From Klebsiella pneumoniae (GTDB taxonomy: Bacteria; Pseudomonadota; Gammaproteobacteria; Steroidobacterales; Steroidobacteraceae): DNA of 64,000 nt. Under the pieces are notes generated by a model that saw only the letters and a program-made list of their open reading frames with translations, did not search any database and was not told the DNA's origin. Every line of letters begins with the position of its first letter. The first letter of the stretch is position 1. Positions 44,009 through 52,895 of this stretch are shown here, piece by piece. The stretch covers positions 1 through 64,000 of the forward strand of contig CAMCBU010000008.1 of the NCBI GenBank assembly GCA_945873095.1. Direction: 5' to 3'. A program made the position numbers and the translations under genes.

Positions 44009-44030
44009 GTATAAACTGCGCGCTTTATAC
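44009..44030. promoter_or_regulatory. Inverted repeat with back-to-back -10 elements between rph and yicC
   Basis: GTATAAA (44009-44015), eight bases, TTTATAC (44024-44030). Read either way it gives a TATAAA -10 box, at fitting distances from the yicC ATG (44045) and rph ATG (43992). No good -35 is seen on either side. Confidence 0.5.
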
Positions 44031-44044
44031 ATGATCGGGCTCAC

Positions 44045-44932
44045 ATGATCAGCAGCATGACCGGGTTCGCCCGGCTCGAGCACAGCGGCTCGTTTGGTCA
44101 ACTGACCTGCGAAGTGCGCAGCGTCAATCACCGCTACTTGGAACCGGGCTTTCGCCTGCCTGAAGAGTTACGTGCGCTCGAGAGCGAACTTCGACAAACC
44201 CTCGCCCGCGAGCTGCGTCGCGGCAAGATCGACTGCACGCTCCACTTGCGTGGCTCGCATGAGGCCGAGCGGGAACTGTTGGTCGATGATGAGGCGGTTG
44301 ATCGGCTACTCGCACGCAGCCGGGATATCGCCGAACGTGCGACGGCGAAGGGCTTGGGTGCGGGCCACGCCTCGTCGATCGATCCGATCGAAGTGCTGCG
44401 CTGGCCGGGCGTGCTGCGCCAACAAGCCACCGAGACGGAAAGTCTGCATACGGCCTGTCGTCAGCTTTTCGTCGCCACGGTTCGGCAACTGGCCGAAGCC
44501 CGACATCGTGAAGGCGAGCGGTTGCAGGAACTCGTCGAGCAACGCTGTGCCGCACTCGCGGAATTGGTTGCCACAGTTCGAGCACGGCTACCCGAGTGGC
44601 GCCAGCGCTGGCGCGATAAGTTGCGCGAGCGCCTGGCCGAACTTGCCGTGCAAGTGGCTGGCGATCGCTTCGAACAAGAGGTTGCCTTGATCCTGCAGCG
44701 CGCCGATGTCGACGAGGAACTTGATCGGCTCGACGGTCACCTTGTCGAAATTCGCCGCGTCATGACCGGTAGCGAAGCGGCCGGTCGACGCCTCGACTTC
44801 CTCATGCAGGAGTTGAATCGCGAGGCCAACACGCTGTCGTCGAAGTCGCAAGAACTCGACACCACGCGGATCGCCGTCGACATGAAGGTGTTGATCGAAC
44901 AGATGCGCGAGCAGATTCAAAACATCGAGTGA
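44045..44932 (+). CDS. yicC: YicC-family endoribonuclease/RNA-binding stress protein
   Basis: Protein of 295 residues with the YicC N-terminal domain (MISSMTGFARLEHSGSFGQLTCEVRSVNHRYLE) and the DUF1732 C-terminal domain (GRRLDFLMQELNREANTLSSKSQELDTTRIAVDMKVLIEQMREQIQNIE). YicC proteins are reported as endoribonucleases affecting small-RNA turnover. Both domains are complete. It lies 10 bases upstream of gmk on the same strand, the usual neighbour. Confidence 0.95.
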   Translation: MISSMTGFARLEHSGSFGQLTCEVRSVNHRYLEPGFRLPEELRALESELRQTLARELRRGKIDCTLHLRGSHEAERELLVDDEAVDRLLARSRDIAERATAKGLGAGHASSIDPIEVLRWPGVLRQQATETESLHTACRQLFVATVRQLAEARHREGERLQELVEQRCAALAELVATVRARLPEWRQRWRDKLRERLAELAVQVAGDRFEQEVALILQRADVDEELDRLDGHLVEIRRVMTGSEAAGRRLDFLMQELNREANTLSSKSQELDTTRIAVDMKVLIEQMREQIQNIE

Positions 44933-44942
44933 CCGCGCCAAC

Positions 44943-45587
44943 ATGTCAGCTTCCACCGGCGGTCGACTGTTCGTGATTGCCGCACCGTCAGGTGCCGGCA
45001 AGACCAGTCTCGTCAAAGCCTTGTTGCAACGCAGTCCGAATCTGCGGGTGTGCGTCTCGCACACGACTCGACCGCGCCGCCCCAATGAAATCGACGGTCG
45101 CGATTACCATTTCGTCGATGTGCCGACCTTCGAGGCCATGATCGCGGCCGACGGCTTTCTGGAGTACGCGCCGGTTTTCGATAATTTCTATGGTACGAGC
45201 CGTCGAGCGCTGGCCGAGGCGTTCGGGCGCGGTCACGATGTCATCCTGGAAATCGATTGGCAGGGCGCCGAGCAAGTCCGACGACGTACGGCCGACCCGA
45301 GCAGCGGCCGTGCAGGCTGCACGGGCATCTTCGTCTTGCCCCCGTCGCGCGCCGAACTCGAACGCCGTCTGCGCGAACGCCGCACCGACAGTGATGCGGT
45401 CATCGCGCGTCGTTTGCAGGATGCCGTCAGCGACATGCGCCATCACCACGAGTTCGATTACGTGATCGTCAACGACGACTTCGAGCGCGCCCTCGGCGAG
45501 CTCGAACGAGTCATCGCCGACGGCGCTCGGGAGCTGCGAGCCGATCGACCACAGCTGCGGCCTTTGCTCGACGAATTGCTCGCTTGA
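44943..45587 (+). CDS. gmk: Guanylate kinase
   Basis: P-loop kinase of 214 residues converting GMP to GDP. Walker A is APSGAGKTSLVKALL, the GMP-binding block is VSHTTRPRRPNEIDGRDYHFVD, and the lid region is LRERRTDSDAVIARRL. Start at ATG 44943. It is followed 75 bases later by rpoZ, which has its own promoter signature. An insertion-like stretch (ADPSSGRAGCTGIFVLPPS) is slightly longer than in E. coli. Confidence 0.96.
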   Translation: MSASTGGRLFVIAAPSGAGKTSLVKALLQRSPNLRVCVSHTTRPRRPNEIDGRDYHFVDVPTFEAMIAADGFLEYAPVFDNFYGTSRRALAEAFGRGHDVILEIDWQGAEQVRRRTADPSSGRAGCTGIFVLPPSRAELERRLRERRTDSDAVIARRLQDAVSDMRHHHEFDYVIVNDDFERALGELERVIADGARELRADRPQLRPLLDELLA

Positions 45588-45588
45588 A

Positions 45589-45618
45589 TTGCCGATTAGA
45601 CCTGACGTCCCCTATACT
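45589..45618 (+). promoter_or_regulatory. Promoter candidate of rpoZ
   Basis: TTGCCG (45589-45594), an 18-base spacer and TATACT (45613-45618). This would start a leader of about 38 bases that contains the hairpin at 45641-45655. Confidence 0.5.
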
Positions 45619-45640
45619 TAGCGACCTTCTTTCAGGTTTT

Positions 45641-45655
45641 TCGGGGATTCCCCGA
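45641..45655 (+). promoter_or_regulatory. Leader hairpin overlapping the rpoZ ribosome site
   Basis: TCGGGG-att-CCCCGA is a perfect 6-bp stem ending 7 bases before the ATG at 45663. The last two stem bases are the first two of the GAGG ribosome site, so the fold would partly hide it. Confidence 0.45.
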
Positions 45656-45662
45656 GGCTCTC

Positions 45663-45947
45663 ATGGCACGCATCACCGTCGAAGACTGTCTACAAAACGT
45701 CGACAACATTTTCCAACTCGTTCTGCTCGCCTCACAGCGCGCTCGTCGACTGGCGAACGGCGCTGAGTCGACCGTGCCTTGGGAGAACGACAAGCCGACG
45801 GTCGTCGCCCTGCGCGAAATCGCCGCCGGCAACATCACGGCCGAGATGTTGCTCGAGCCGGAGCCAGAACCGGAACCGAGCCTGTTGCCGGACATCATGG
45901 AACCCGATCCGGGTTTCCGTGCGCCGCAATTCGGCCTCGGAGACTGA
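45663..45947 (+). CDS. rpoZ: RNA polymerase omega subunit
   Basis: Omega subunit of 94 residues that binds and folds beta-prime and forms part of a ppGpp site. The N-terminus [30 protein letters not shown] and the [18 protein letters not shown] motif are typical. The C-terminal tail is acidic with a Glu-Pro repeat (EPEPEPEP). Its place directly upstream of spoT, 16 bases or so from the latter's frame, matches many Gammaproteobacteria and suits the functional link through ppGpp. Confidence 0.96.
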   Translation: MARITVEDCLQNVDNIFQLVLLASQRARRLANGAESTVPWENDKPTVVALREIAAGNITAEMLLEPEPEPEPSLLPDIMEPDPGFRAPQFGLGD

Positions 45948-45963
45948 TTCGGTCTTCTGACGC

Positions 45964-48165
45964 TTGGGCTATGCCGGCACGCTACTGGGATTTCTGCCTG
46001 GCGGATCCACACCGGGCTTGAAGGAACTGCTGGCGGCTGCGCAAAACTACCTGCCGCCCGAACAAGTCGAACGCATTCGTATCGCCGCCGAATTTGGCGC
46101 CGAAGCGCATAAAGGCCAGAAGCGAAAAACCGGCGAACCCTACATCGCCCATCCGGTCGCGGCGGGCGTCATCCTCGCCGGCCTGAAAGTCGATGCCGAC
46201 ACCGTCGTGGCGGCGATCCTGCACGATGTCATCGAAGACACCCCCGTCGCCAAGGAAGAGCTGGCGCGCCGTTTCGGCGAAACAGTCGCCGAAATCGTCG
46301 ATGGGGTGACCAAACTCGATCAGATCCAGTTCAAGAGCCGTGAGGAGGCGCAAGCGGAATCCTTCCGCAAGATGCTGCTCGCCATGGTTCGCGACCTGCG
46401 AGTCATTCTGGTCAAGCTCGCCGACCGCCTGCACAACATGCGTACGATCGAGGGTATGTCGTCGGTGCGCCGGCGCGCCATCGCTCGCGAGACTCTCGAA
46501 ATCTTTGCTCCGCTGGCCGAGCGGCTCGGACTCTACGCGATGAAACTCGAGCTCGAGGATCTCGGGTTCCGCGCCCTGTATCCGCAGCGCTATCGAGTCA
46601 TCGAAAAAGCCATCAAGCGTGCGCGAGGTCACCAAAAAGAGTTTCTGGGGAAAATCTCCGAGAACATCAGTCTTGCGCTGGCGAAGGCGGGGATCGAAGC
46701 CGAAGTCGACACACGGGAAAAACACTTGTACAGCATCTATAAAAAGATGCTGCGAAAACGCTCCGCACTCTCGGAAATCGTCGATGTCTACGGTCTGCGC
46801 GTGATCGTGGCGAACGCGGACCAGTGCTATCGTGCGCTCGGCATCGTTCATAGCGCTTACAAGCCGATGCCGGGTCGCTTCAAAGATTACATCGCGATCC
46901 CTCGTGTCAACGGTTATCAATCGCTGCACACGACCTTGTTCGGCCCCAATGGTTTACCGATCGAAGCGCAGATACGCACTCGCGACATGCATCGGGTGGC
47001 AGAGTCGGGTATCGCTGCGCATTGGAAATACAAAAGCGGTGATGGTTCGCCCGCCTACGAGCAGGCGCAAGCGCGTGAATGGCTTAATAACCTGATCTCC
47101 ATGCAGGCGAGCGGCTCTTCGGAGGAGTTTCTCGAGAGCGTCCGAGTCGATCTTTTTCCAGACAAGGTCTATCTCTTCACGCCCAAGGGCAAGATTTTGC
47201 GACTCCCTCGTGGTGCAACGGTGGTCGACTTCGCCTACGCGGTGCATACCGATATCGGCAATCGCTGTGTCGCGGCGAAGGTCGATCGTCGACTGACGCC
47301 GCTCAGGACACAGCTGCGCAATGGCCAAACCGTCGAGATCGTGACGGCGCCTGGCGCCATGCCAAACCCCGCGTGGGTGAACTTCGTCGTAACGGCCAAG
47401 GCTCGTACGGCCATCCGCAATTATTTGAAGAGCTTGCGTCGCTCCGAAGCGATCGAATTGGGTCAGCGACTGATTAATCAATCGCTGGCTGAGTTCAACC
47501 TCTCGTTGACCGATATCAGCGAGATGACCCTCGCTGCGACCGTTGGCGAGCTCGGCATGATCGATGCGGACGAGTTGTTCGAAAAAGTCGGGCTCGGCGA
47601 ACGCCTCGCGCCCCTGATCGCACGCAGACTCGGCCCCGCCAATCCGCTGCAGACGGGAAGTGACTCGCTCGATGACAGCCTCGATGCCGGTAACACGGCG
47701 CCCGCGCCGCTATCGGTGGCCGGAACCGAAGGACTACTCGTCAGTTACGCACGCTGCTGTTTCCCGGTGCCGGGCGATCCGATCCTCGCTTATCTCTCGA
47801 GCGGCCGCGGCATCATCGTCCATCGCGAAGATTGCGCCAACGTCGACGATTATCGAAAACACCCCGAGAAGTGGCTCTCGGTCACTTGGGCCGAAAGACC
47901 CGAAAGACTCTTCGGCAGCGAACTGCGTGTCGAGGTCGCCAACCGCATGGGCGTTTTGGCCGCCGTGGCAGCCGCCATCGCCGGAACCGAAACCAACATC
48001 GAGCACGTCGCACTCGAAGAGCGCGACGCAGATACCTCCGTGCTCATTTTCGAGGTCAAGGTCAGAGACCGCGCCCACTTGGCGCGGGTGATGCGTGTGA
48101 TTCGTCACATGCCCGATGTCCTCAAACTCTCGCGTACACTTGCCGTGCGGACCCGCGAAGACTGA
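45964..48165 (+). CDS. spoT: Bifunctional (p)ppGpp synthetase/hydrolase SpoT
   Basis: Stringent-response enzyme of up to 733 residues: HD hydrolase domain with intact AAILHDVIEDTPV and KLADRLHNMRT, synthetase domain with NGYQSLHTTLFG and IEAQIRTRDMHR, then TGS (VYLFTPKGKILRLPRGAT), a zinc-finger-like CCFPVPGD segment and an ACT domain. Both activities look preserved. The start is uncertain: no in-frame ATG lies near the N-terminus. TTG 45964 opens the frame, but TTG 46018 (MKELLAAAQNYLPPEQ) aligns better with the E. coli SpoT start. Confidence 0.93.
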   Translation: MGYAGTLLGFLPGGSTPGLKELLAAAQNYLPPEQVERIRIAAEFGAEAHKGQKRKTGEPYIAHPVAAGVILAGLKVDADTVVAAILHDVIEDTPVAKEELARRFGETVAEIVDGVTKLDQIQFKSREEAQAESFRKMLLAMVRDLRVILVKLADRLHNMRTIEGMSSVRRRAIARETLEIFAPLAERLGLYAMKLELEDLGFRALYPQRYRVIEKAIKRARGHQKEFLGKISENISLALAKAGIEAEVDTREKHLYSIYKKMLRKRSALSEIVDVYGLRVIVANADQCYRALGIVHSAYKPMPGRFKDYIAIPRVNGYQSLHTTLFGPNGLPIEAQIRTRDMHRVAESGIAAHWKYKSGDGSPAYEQAQAREWLNNLISMQASGSSEEFLESVRVDLFPDKVYLFTPKGKILRLPRGATVVDFAYAVHTDIGNRCVAAKVDRRLTPLRTQLRNGQTVEIVTAPGAMPNPAWVNFVVTAKARTAIRNYLKSLRRSEAIELGQRLINQSLAEFNLSLTDISEMTLAATVGELGMIDADELFEKVGLGERLAPLIARRLGPANPLQTGSDSLDDSLDAGNTAPAPLSVAGTEGLLVSYARCCFPVPGDPILAYLSSGRGIIVHREDCANVDDYRKHPEKWLSVTWAERPERLFGSELRVEVANRMGVLAAVAAAIAGTETNIEHVALEERDADTSVLIFEVKVRDRAHLARVMRVIRHMPDVLKLSRTLAVRTRED

Positions 48166-48213
48166 CGCTGAAGGTCCGTTATTCCACGGTCGATTTCCTG
48201 CGGAGGCCTCAGC

Positions 48214-48597
48214 ATGACCCGACAGATCATCAGCACGACAGACGCGCCGGCCGCCATCGGCACCTACTCGCAGGCCGTGCGCATCGGTCCGACGGTCTAT
48301 ATCTCGGGACAAATTCCCCTCGATCCCGCGACGGGAGAACTCGTCAGTGGCGATATCGACATGGAAATCCGCCGGGTCTTCGACAACCTCGAAGCAATCG
48401 CCAAAGCCGCCGGCGGTTCCTTGCGGCATGCCGTCAGAGTGACCGTGTTCCTCACCGATCTCGTCCACTTCGCGAAAGTGAACGAGGTCATGGCGCAATA
48501 CATTCCGCAACCCTGGCCTGCGCGCGCCGCCCTCGGAGTCTCACAGTTGCCGAAGGGAGCCCGGGTCGAAGTCGATTGCATACTGCATCTCGACTGA
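48214..48597 (+). CDS. ridA: RidA-family reactive intermediate deaminase
   Basis: Trimeric enamine/imine deaminase of 127 residues that detoxifies 2-aminoacrylate and similar PLP-enzyme by-products. The N-terminus TTDAPAAIGTYSQAVRIGPTVYISGQIPLDP and C-terminal GARVEVDCILHLD (catalytic Arg in the AAL..LPKGARVEVD block) are canonical. It lies between spoT and recG on the same strand; the E. coli yjgF relatives do not have this place, but it is common in other Gammaproteobacteria. Confidence 0.95.
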   Translation: MTRQIISTTDAPAAIGTYSQAVRIGPTVYISGQIPLDPATGELVSGDIDMEIRRVFDNLEAIAKAAGGSLRHAVRVTVFLTDLVHFAKVNEVMAQYIPQPWPARAALGVSQLPKGARVEVDCILHLD

Positions 48598-48617
48598 GCC
48601 GGTAGATCGTCATCCAT

Positions 48618-50699
48618 ATGGGGGACCCGCGTGAGCAGCGCCCCGTCACCGCCTTGCGTGGCGTCGGTGCGGCGCTAGCGGCGCGTTTGGCCGTGCTCGG
48701 TGTCGAGCAAGTGCAAGATCTGCTCTTCGTGCTGCCCACGCGCTACGAAGATCGGACCCGCGTCCAGCCCATCGGCTCGTTGCTAGCCGGCAGCCGCGTG
48801 GTTGTCGAAGGCGAAGTTCTGCTCACCGAAGTCGTGTTTCGACGGCGGCGACAGATGCTGTGTCGTCTCGCGGATGGTTCGGGATTTTTGACGCTGCGTT
48901 TTTTTCATTTCTCCAAATCACAACAAGACGGTCTGGCGCGCGGCACACGTATTCGCTGCTTCGGTGAAGTCCGACGCGGTCCGCTCGGCCTTGAAATCGT
49001 CCACCCCGAGTACCGCCGTGTCGTCGACGGACCCGGTGTTTTGGAAGATCGAATGACGCCCGTCTATCCGATGACAGAGGGCGTGACGCAAGGACGATTG
49101 CGCATGCTGATTGGCCTCGCGCTACGCGAACTCGACACCGCCGGGGTACGCGAATGGCTACCGGAGTCGATACTCCAACCGCTTGGACTTCCCTCGCTAC
49201 GCACCGCCCTCGAATTCGTGCATCGACCACCGGTCGATGTGGCGCTCGATGAACTCGAGGCCGGCCGTCATCCGGCGCAGCGACGACTGGCGTTCGAGGA
49301 ACTGCTCACGCACCACGTGGTCATGCGCCGCTTGCGCGAGACGACGCGGGTTGATTCGGCCACACCCCTGCATGACACAGTCGACTTGGCGGCTCGCTTC
49401 AAAGAATCACTGCCCTATGCGCTGACCGGAGCACAGCAACGCAGTCTCGCGGAGATCGAGCGCGATCTGCAACAGGCACAACCGATGGTTCGTCTCGTGC
49501 AGGGCGATGTCGGCTGTGGCAAAACAGTGGTCGCCGCCGCCGCCGCCGCTCGCGCGATCGGCAGCGGTTGTCAGGTCGCGCTGATGGCACCCACCGAGCT
49601 GCTTGCCGAGCAGCATCAAAAAAATCTCGATGCGTGGTTCCGACCTTTCGGTATCACGGCTGGGCTTGTCACCGGGTCACAGCCTGCGCGAACGCGGCGC
49701 AGCGCACTCGAAGCCGTCGCGGCGGGTGACCTGCAGTTGGTCGTGGGCACGCATGCACTTTTTCAAGACGGGATGCAGTTTCACCGACTCGCACTCGTCA
49801 TTGTCGATGAGCAGCATCGCTTCGGTGTTCAACAGCGACTGCGCCTCGCCGAGAAGGGGCTGCACGACAGCCGACATCCCCATCAATTGATCATGACGGC
49901 AACGCCGATACCACGCACGCTGGCGATGACCGCCTATGCGGATCTCGACGTGTCCATCATCGACGAACTCCCGCCCGGCCGCACTCCCGTCAAGACCGTC
50001 GTCGCCGCACAAAGCCGTCGTGATGAAGTCGTCGCGCGAATCACGGCGGCGTGCCGTGCAGGGCGACAGGCTTACTGGGTCTGCCCGCTGATCGACGAGT
50101 CCGAAGAGTTGCAATGCCAGGCTGCCGAGGAAACCGCCATCTCTTTGACCGAGGCCCTCGCGCCGTTCCGGGTCGGGCTCGTTCACGGACGCATGAAAGC
50201 CAAAGAAAAAGAAGCGGCGATGCTCGAATTCAAGGCCGGTCGAATCCAACTGCTGGTCGCGACGACCGTCATCGAGGTCGGTGTCGACGTTCCCAATGCC
50301 ACGGTCATGGTGATCGAAAATGCCGAGCGGATGGGCCTTGCGCAACTGCACCAGTTACGTGGTCGTGTTGGTCGCGGCTCACACGACAGCAGCTGCGTCC
50401 TGCTCTATCGAGCGCCACTGGGTGCCTTGGCGCGCGCCCGGTTGAACGCCATACGCGATAGCAACGACGGTTTCGAGATCGCGCAGCGCGATCTCGAGCT
50501 GCGCGGTCCGGGCGAATTGCTCGGTACCCGACAGACCGGGCTTGCGCGCATGCGCGTGGCCGATCTGGCGCGGGATGTCGACCTGCTCCCCGAGGTGCAG
50601 CGCGCCGCCGAGACGCTGCTCGCGCAACATCCGGATAGAATCGCGCCTCTCACGGCACGCTGGATTGGATCGGACGACAAATATGGCCGCATCGGCTGA
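48618..50699 (+). CDS. recG: ATP-dependent DNA helicase RecG
   Basis: Superfamily 2 helicase of 693 residues that remodels stalled replication forks and branched DNA. An N-terminal wedge domain (VLPTRYEDRTRVQPIGSLLAG) binds junctions. The helicase core has Walker A VQGDVGCGKTVVAAA, motif II VDEQHRFGVQQR, motif III TATPIPRTLA and motif VI QLRGRVGRGSHDS. Start ATG 48618. Its end overlaps the ubiC start by 17 bases. Confidence 0.97.
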   Translation: MGDPREQRPVTALRGVGAALAARLAVLGVEQVQDLLFVLPTRYEDRTRVQPIGSLLAGSRVVVEGEVLLTEVVFRRRRQMLCRLADGSGFLTLRFFHFSKSQQDGLARGTRIRCFGEVRRGPLGLEIVHPEYRRVVDGPGVLEDRMTPVYPMTEGVTQGRLRMLIGLALRELDTAGVREWLPESILQPLGLPSLRTALEFVHRPPVDVALDELEAGRHPAQRRLAFEELLTHHVVMRRLRETTRVDSATPLHDTVDLAARFKESLPYALTGAQQRSLAEIERDLQQAQPMVRLVQGDVGCGKTVVAAAAAARAIGSGCQVALMAPTELLAEQHQKNLDAWFRPFGITAGLVTGSQPARTRRSALEAVAAGDLQLVVGTHALFQDGMQFHRLALVIVDEQHRFGVQQRLRLAEKGLHDSRHPHQLIMTATPIPRTLAMTAYADLDVSIIDELPPGRTPVKTVVAAQSRRDEVVARITAACRAGRQAYWVCPLIDESEELQCQAAEETAISLTEALAPFRVGLVHGRMKAKEKEAAMLEFKAGRIQLLVATTVIEVGVDVPNATVMVIENAERMGLAQLHQLRGRVGRGSHDSSCVLLYRAPLGALARARLNAIRDSNDGFEIAQRDLELRGPGELLGTRQTGLARMRVADLARDVDLLPEVQRAAETLLAQHPDRIAPLTARWIGSDDKYGRIG

Positions 50700-51234
50700 G
50701 CTTGCGACTCTCGCAACGGGGGGTCTGCCCGCGCCACTGCCTGCATCGGTGATGTGGCTGCCCGCTGCTGCGCTCAACTGTTACGAAGGCGACGCGCGCC
50801 GACGCGATTGGTTATCGACACCCGGACTTTTGACTCAGCGCATTCGAGCGGCCGCTGCGCATCGATTTTCCATGCACCTGCTGAACGAGCGTCGCTGCGG
50901 CGACGAGTTCATCCGCGAGATCGACATGCGCTGTGGCGACACGGTCTGGCTGTTCGCACACACCCGGATCCCGATCGATACGGCGATCCACCACGGCTGG
51001 TTGACCCGCATCGGCGAGCGGACTCTCGGTGAAGCGATCGCGACACAAACCTCGCTCGAACGCGACCCGTTTCGTTTCGCGCTAGCCTATCCAGATACCT
51101 GGCTCGTCGAGCGCGCGCTGCAGCACGCCGGACTGACACCGCAACCGCTATGGGTGCGGCATTCGGCATTTCGAACCGAAGGCGCACCCTTTGATCTCTA
51201 TGAGGTCTTCATGCCCGGCATCGGCTCGAGATGA
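50683..51234 (+). CDS. ubiC: Chorismate--pyruvate lyase
   Basis: First committed enzyme of ubiquinone synthesis, 183 residues, cleaving chorismate to 4-hydroxybenzoate and pyruvate. Key family features are RCGDEFIREIDMRCGD, the LGEAIATQ-like LGEAIATQTSLERD segment and the C-terminal WVRHSAFRTEGAPFDLYEVFMPG with the product-binding Arg and Glu. The start at ATG 50683 overlaps recG by 17 bases; the stop overlaps the ubiA ATG (ATGA). The longer frame to 50542 is rejected. Confidence 0.92.
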   Translation: MAASAELATLATGGLPAPLPASVMWLPAAALNCYEGDARRRDWLSTPGLLTQRIRAAAAHRFSMHLLNERRCGDEFIREIDMRCGDTVWLFAHTRIPIDTAIHHGWLTRIGERTLGEAIATQTSLERDPFRFALAYPDTWLVERALQHAGLTPQPLWVRHSAFRTEGAPFDLYEVFMPGIGSR

Positions 51235-52100
51235 ATGCCGCTTGGCGCCGCCGTGGGCGCGAATATCTGCTGTTGACGCGGCTAAACAAGCCGGTCGGTA
51301 TTCTGCTCTTGCTGTGGCCGGTGCTGTGGGCGCTGTGGATCGCCGCGGGGGGACTACCGCCGCTTTGGATACTCGCCGTCTTTTTGGCTGGAACGGTTCT
51401 CACCAGATCGGCGGGCTGCATCATCAATGATTTCGCCGATCGAGACATCGACCCGCACGTCGAACGCACGCGTGATCGACCACTCGCCGCAAGAAGGATT
51501 TCGCCTTACGAGGCACTCACGCTGTTCGTCGTGCTGATGGTCGCTTCGCTCGCCTTGGTGCTGACCCTCGGGTGGTTAGTCACGCTTTACGCGGTGATCG
51601 CCGCCTTGCTGTTGCTGACCTATCCGCTGTTCAAACGTTTTTTCCCAGCGCCGCAGTTGTATCTCGGCGTGGCCTTCGGCTGGGGCGTACCGATGGCCTT
51701 CGTAGCCGTTCAAGGCGGTATCCCTTCGATCGGTTGGTGGATCTTCGCGGTCACGGTGTTGTGGGCTTTGATTTACGACACGTATTACGCCATGGTCGAT
51801 CGTGAGGACGATAGACGGATCGGGGTGCGCTCGACGGCGATCTGGTTTGGCAAAGCCGATCTCGCCATCATCGCCACGCTGCAGCTGGTGATGATCGCGG
51901 GTCTTTGGAAAATCGGGGTCATAGCGGATCTCGGGCGGTTTTATTTCATTGCCGTTCTGATCGCTGCTGTCATCTTCAACAGAAATCTTTGGTGGGCGCG
52001 ACATCGTGATCGCGCGCAATGCTTTCGGGCCTTCTTGGGCAATCATCAAGCGGGGCTGGTGGTATTCGTCGGCATCGTACTCGCCACCGCCCAACGCTGA
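51231..52100 (+). CDS. ubiA: 4-hydroxybenzoate octaprenyltransferase
   Basis: Integral membrane prenyltransferase of 289 residues with about nine helices, attaching the polyprenyl tail to 4-hydroxybenzoate. Both Asp-rich Mg-diphosphate motifs are present: INDFADRDIDPHVERT and YDTYYAMVDREDD. The N-terminus LLTRLNKPVGILLLLWP is characteristic. It is coupled to ubiC by ATGA. Its 3' end overlaps the convergent comF gene by 55 bases. Confidence 0.96.
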   Translation: MNAAWRRRGREYLLLTRLNKPVGILLLLWPVLWALWIAAGGLPPLWILAVFLAGTVLTRSAGCIINDFADRDIDPHVERTRDRPLAARRISPYEALTLFVVLMVASLALVLTLGWLVTLYAVIAALLLLTYPLFKRFFPAPQLYLGVAFGWGVPMAFVAVQGGIPSIGWWIFAVTVLWALIYDTYYAMVDREDDRRIGVRSTAIWFGKADLAIIATLQLVMIAGLWKIGVIADLGRFYFIAVLIAAVIFNRNLWWARHRDRAQCFRAFLGNHQAGLVVFVGIVLATAQR

Positions 52101-52819
52101 ACGGTCACTCCCGGCACCGATTCCAATGCGGCGCTCGCGGCAGCGAGAGTGGCGCCGGTCGTACGCACGTCATCGACGAGTGCGAGGATCGTCGGTCGAA
52201 CCGCACTGATGCGGCACGACGGATGCAGTTCGAAGGCGCCGTGCACGTTGTCGCGGCGCCGAGCGGCCGACAGGCTGGTCTGGGGACGGGTCGAGCGAGC
52301 ACGAATCAAGCTGTGTTGATCCACCGCGACACCAAGCCAGAGGGCGGCGAACTTCGCGATCTGCGCAGCTTGGTTGAAGCCTCGCTCCGCCCGGCGCGCG
52401 GCGTGGAGCGGCATCGGGATCAGCAACGACACGGGTGCGGCACCGCGCGCCTGTGACCAAGCGGCGAGCAAGGCGCCGAAAACGGCCGCCCAACGCCAGT
52501 CGGCGTGGAACTTCAAGGCACGCAGGCCAGCGTCGACGGGCGGCGCGTAGCGTAGCGGAACCACCTCGGTCGTCGGACTGACGACGAAAGGCAGCGCCCG
52601 CAGGCAACGTCGGCACAGATCGAGATAGCGAACATCGGGCGCACCGCCACACACGAGGCACCGCGCCGGCCAGAATCGGAATCCCCAACGAAACAACAGC
52701 GGCAGCGGACCGGGCACCTCGTGGTGATCCGCTCCCGAGCGCCGCTCGAGCCAATCGATTGTCGACTCGATCAAGGGGTTGAGGTTGACAGGCTTCGGAG
52801 TGGCAAGGAACATCGTCAT
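52046..52819 (-). CDS. comF: ComF-family phosphoribosyltransferase-like protein
   Basis: Protein of 257 residues with an N-terminal zinc finger (CLVCGGAPDV ... LCRRCLRALPF) and a C-terminal PRTase fold carrying the PRPP loop ILALVDDVRTTGATLAAA. ComF/GntX proteins are linked to DNA uptake and carbon use, but the biochemical role is unclear. Start at ATG 52819 (or 52813). It is divergent from bioB across 76 bases, the usual Gammaproteobacterial position, and convergent with ubiA with a 55-base coding overlap, so its last 18 residues are encoded opposite the ubiA end. Confidence 0.9.
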   Translation of the reverse strand: MTMFLATPKPVNLNPLIESTIDWLERRSGADHHEVPGPLPLLFRWGFRFWPARCLVCGGAPDVRYLDLCRRCLRALPFVVSPTTEVVPLRYAPPVDAGLRALKFHADWRWAAVFGALLAAWSQARGAAPVSLLIPMPLHAARRAERGFNQAAQIAKFAALWLGVAVDQHSLIRARSTRPQTSLSAARRRDNVHGAFELHPSCRISAVRPTILALVDDVRTTGATLAAASAALESVPGVTVQRWAVASTMPTNTTSPA

Positions 52820-52895
52820 GTTTCGAAGCTTGCCGATGCGCTGCGACCCTGCGCAAAGCCCCTTTCGGCTCACCTAAACCACAAACGGAACCGCC

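Noticed and set aside
52875-52893. BirA-type biotin operator upstream of bioB
   Set aside because: TAAACC is present but the partner GGTTTA at the proper distance is not.
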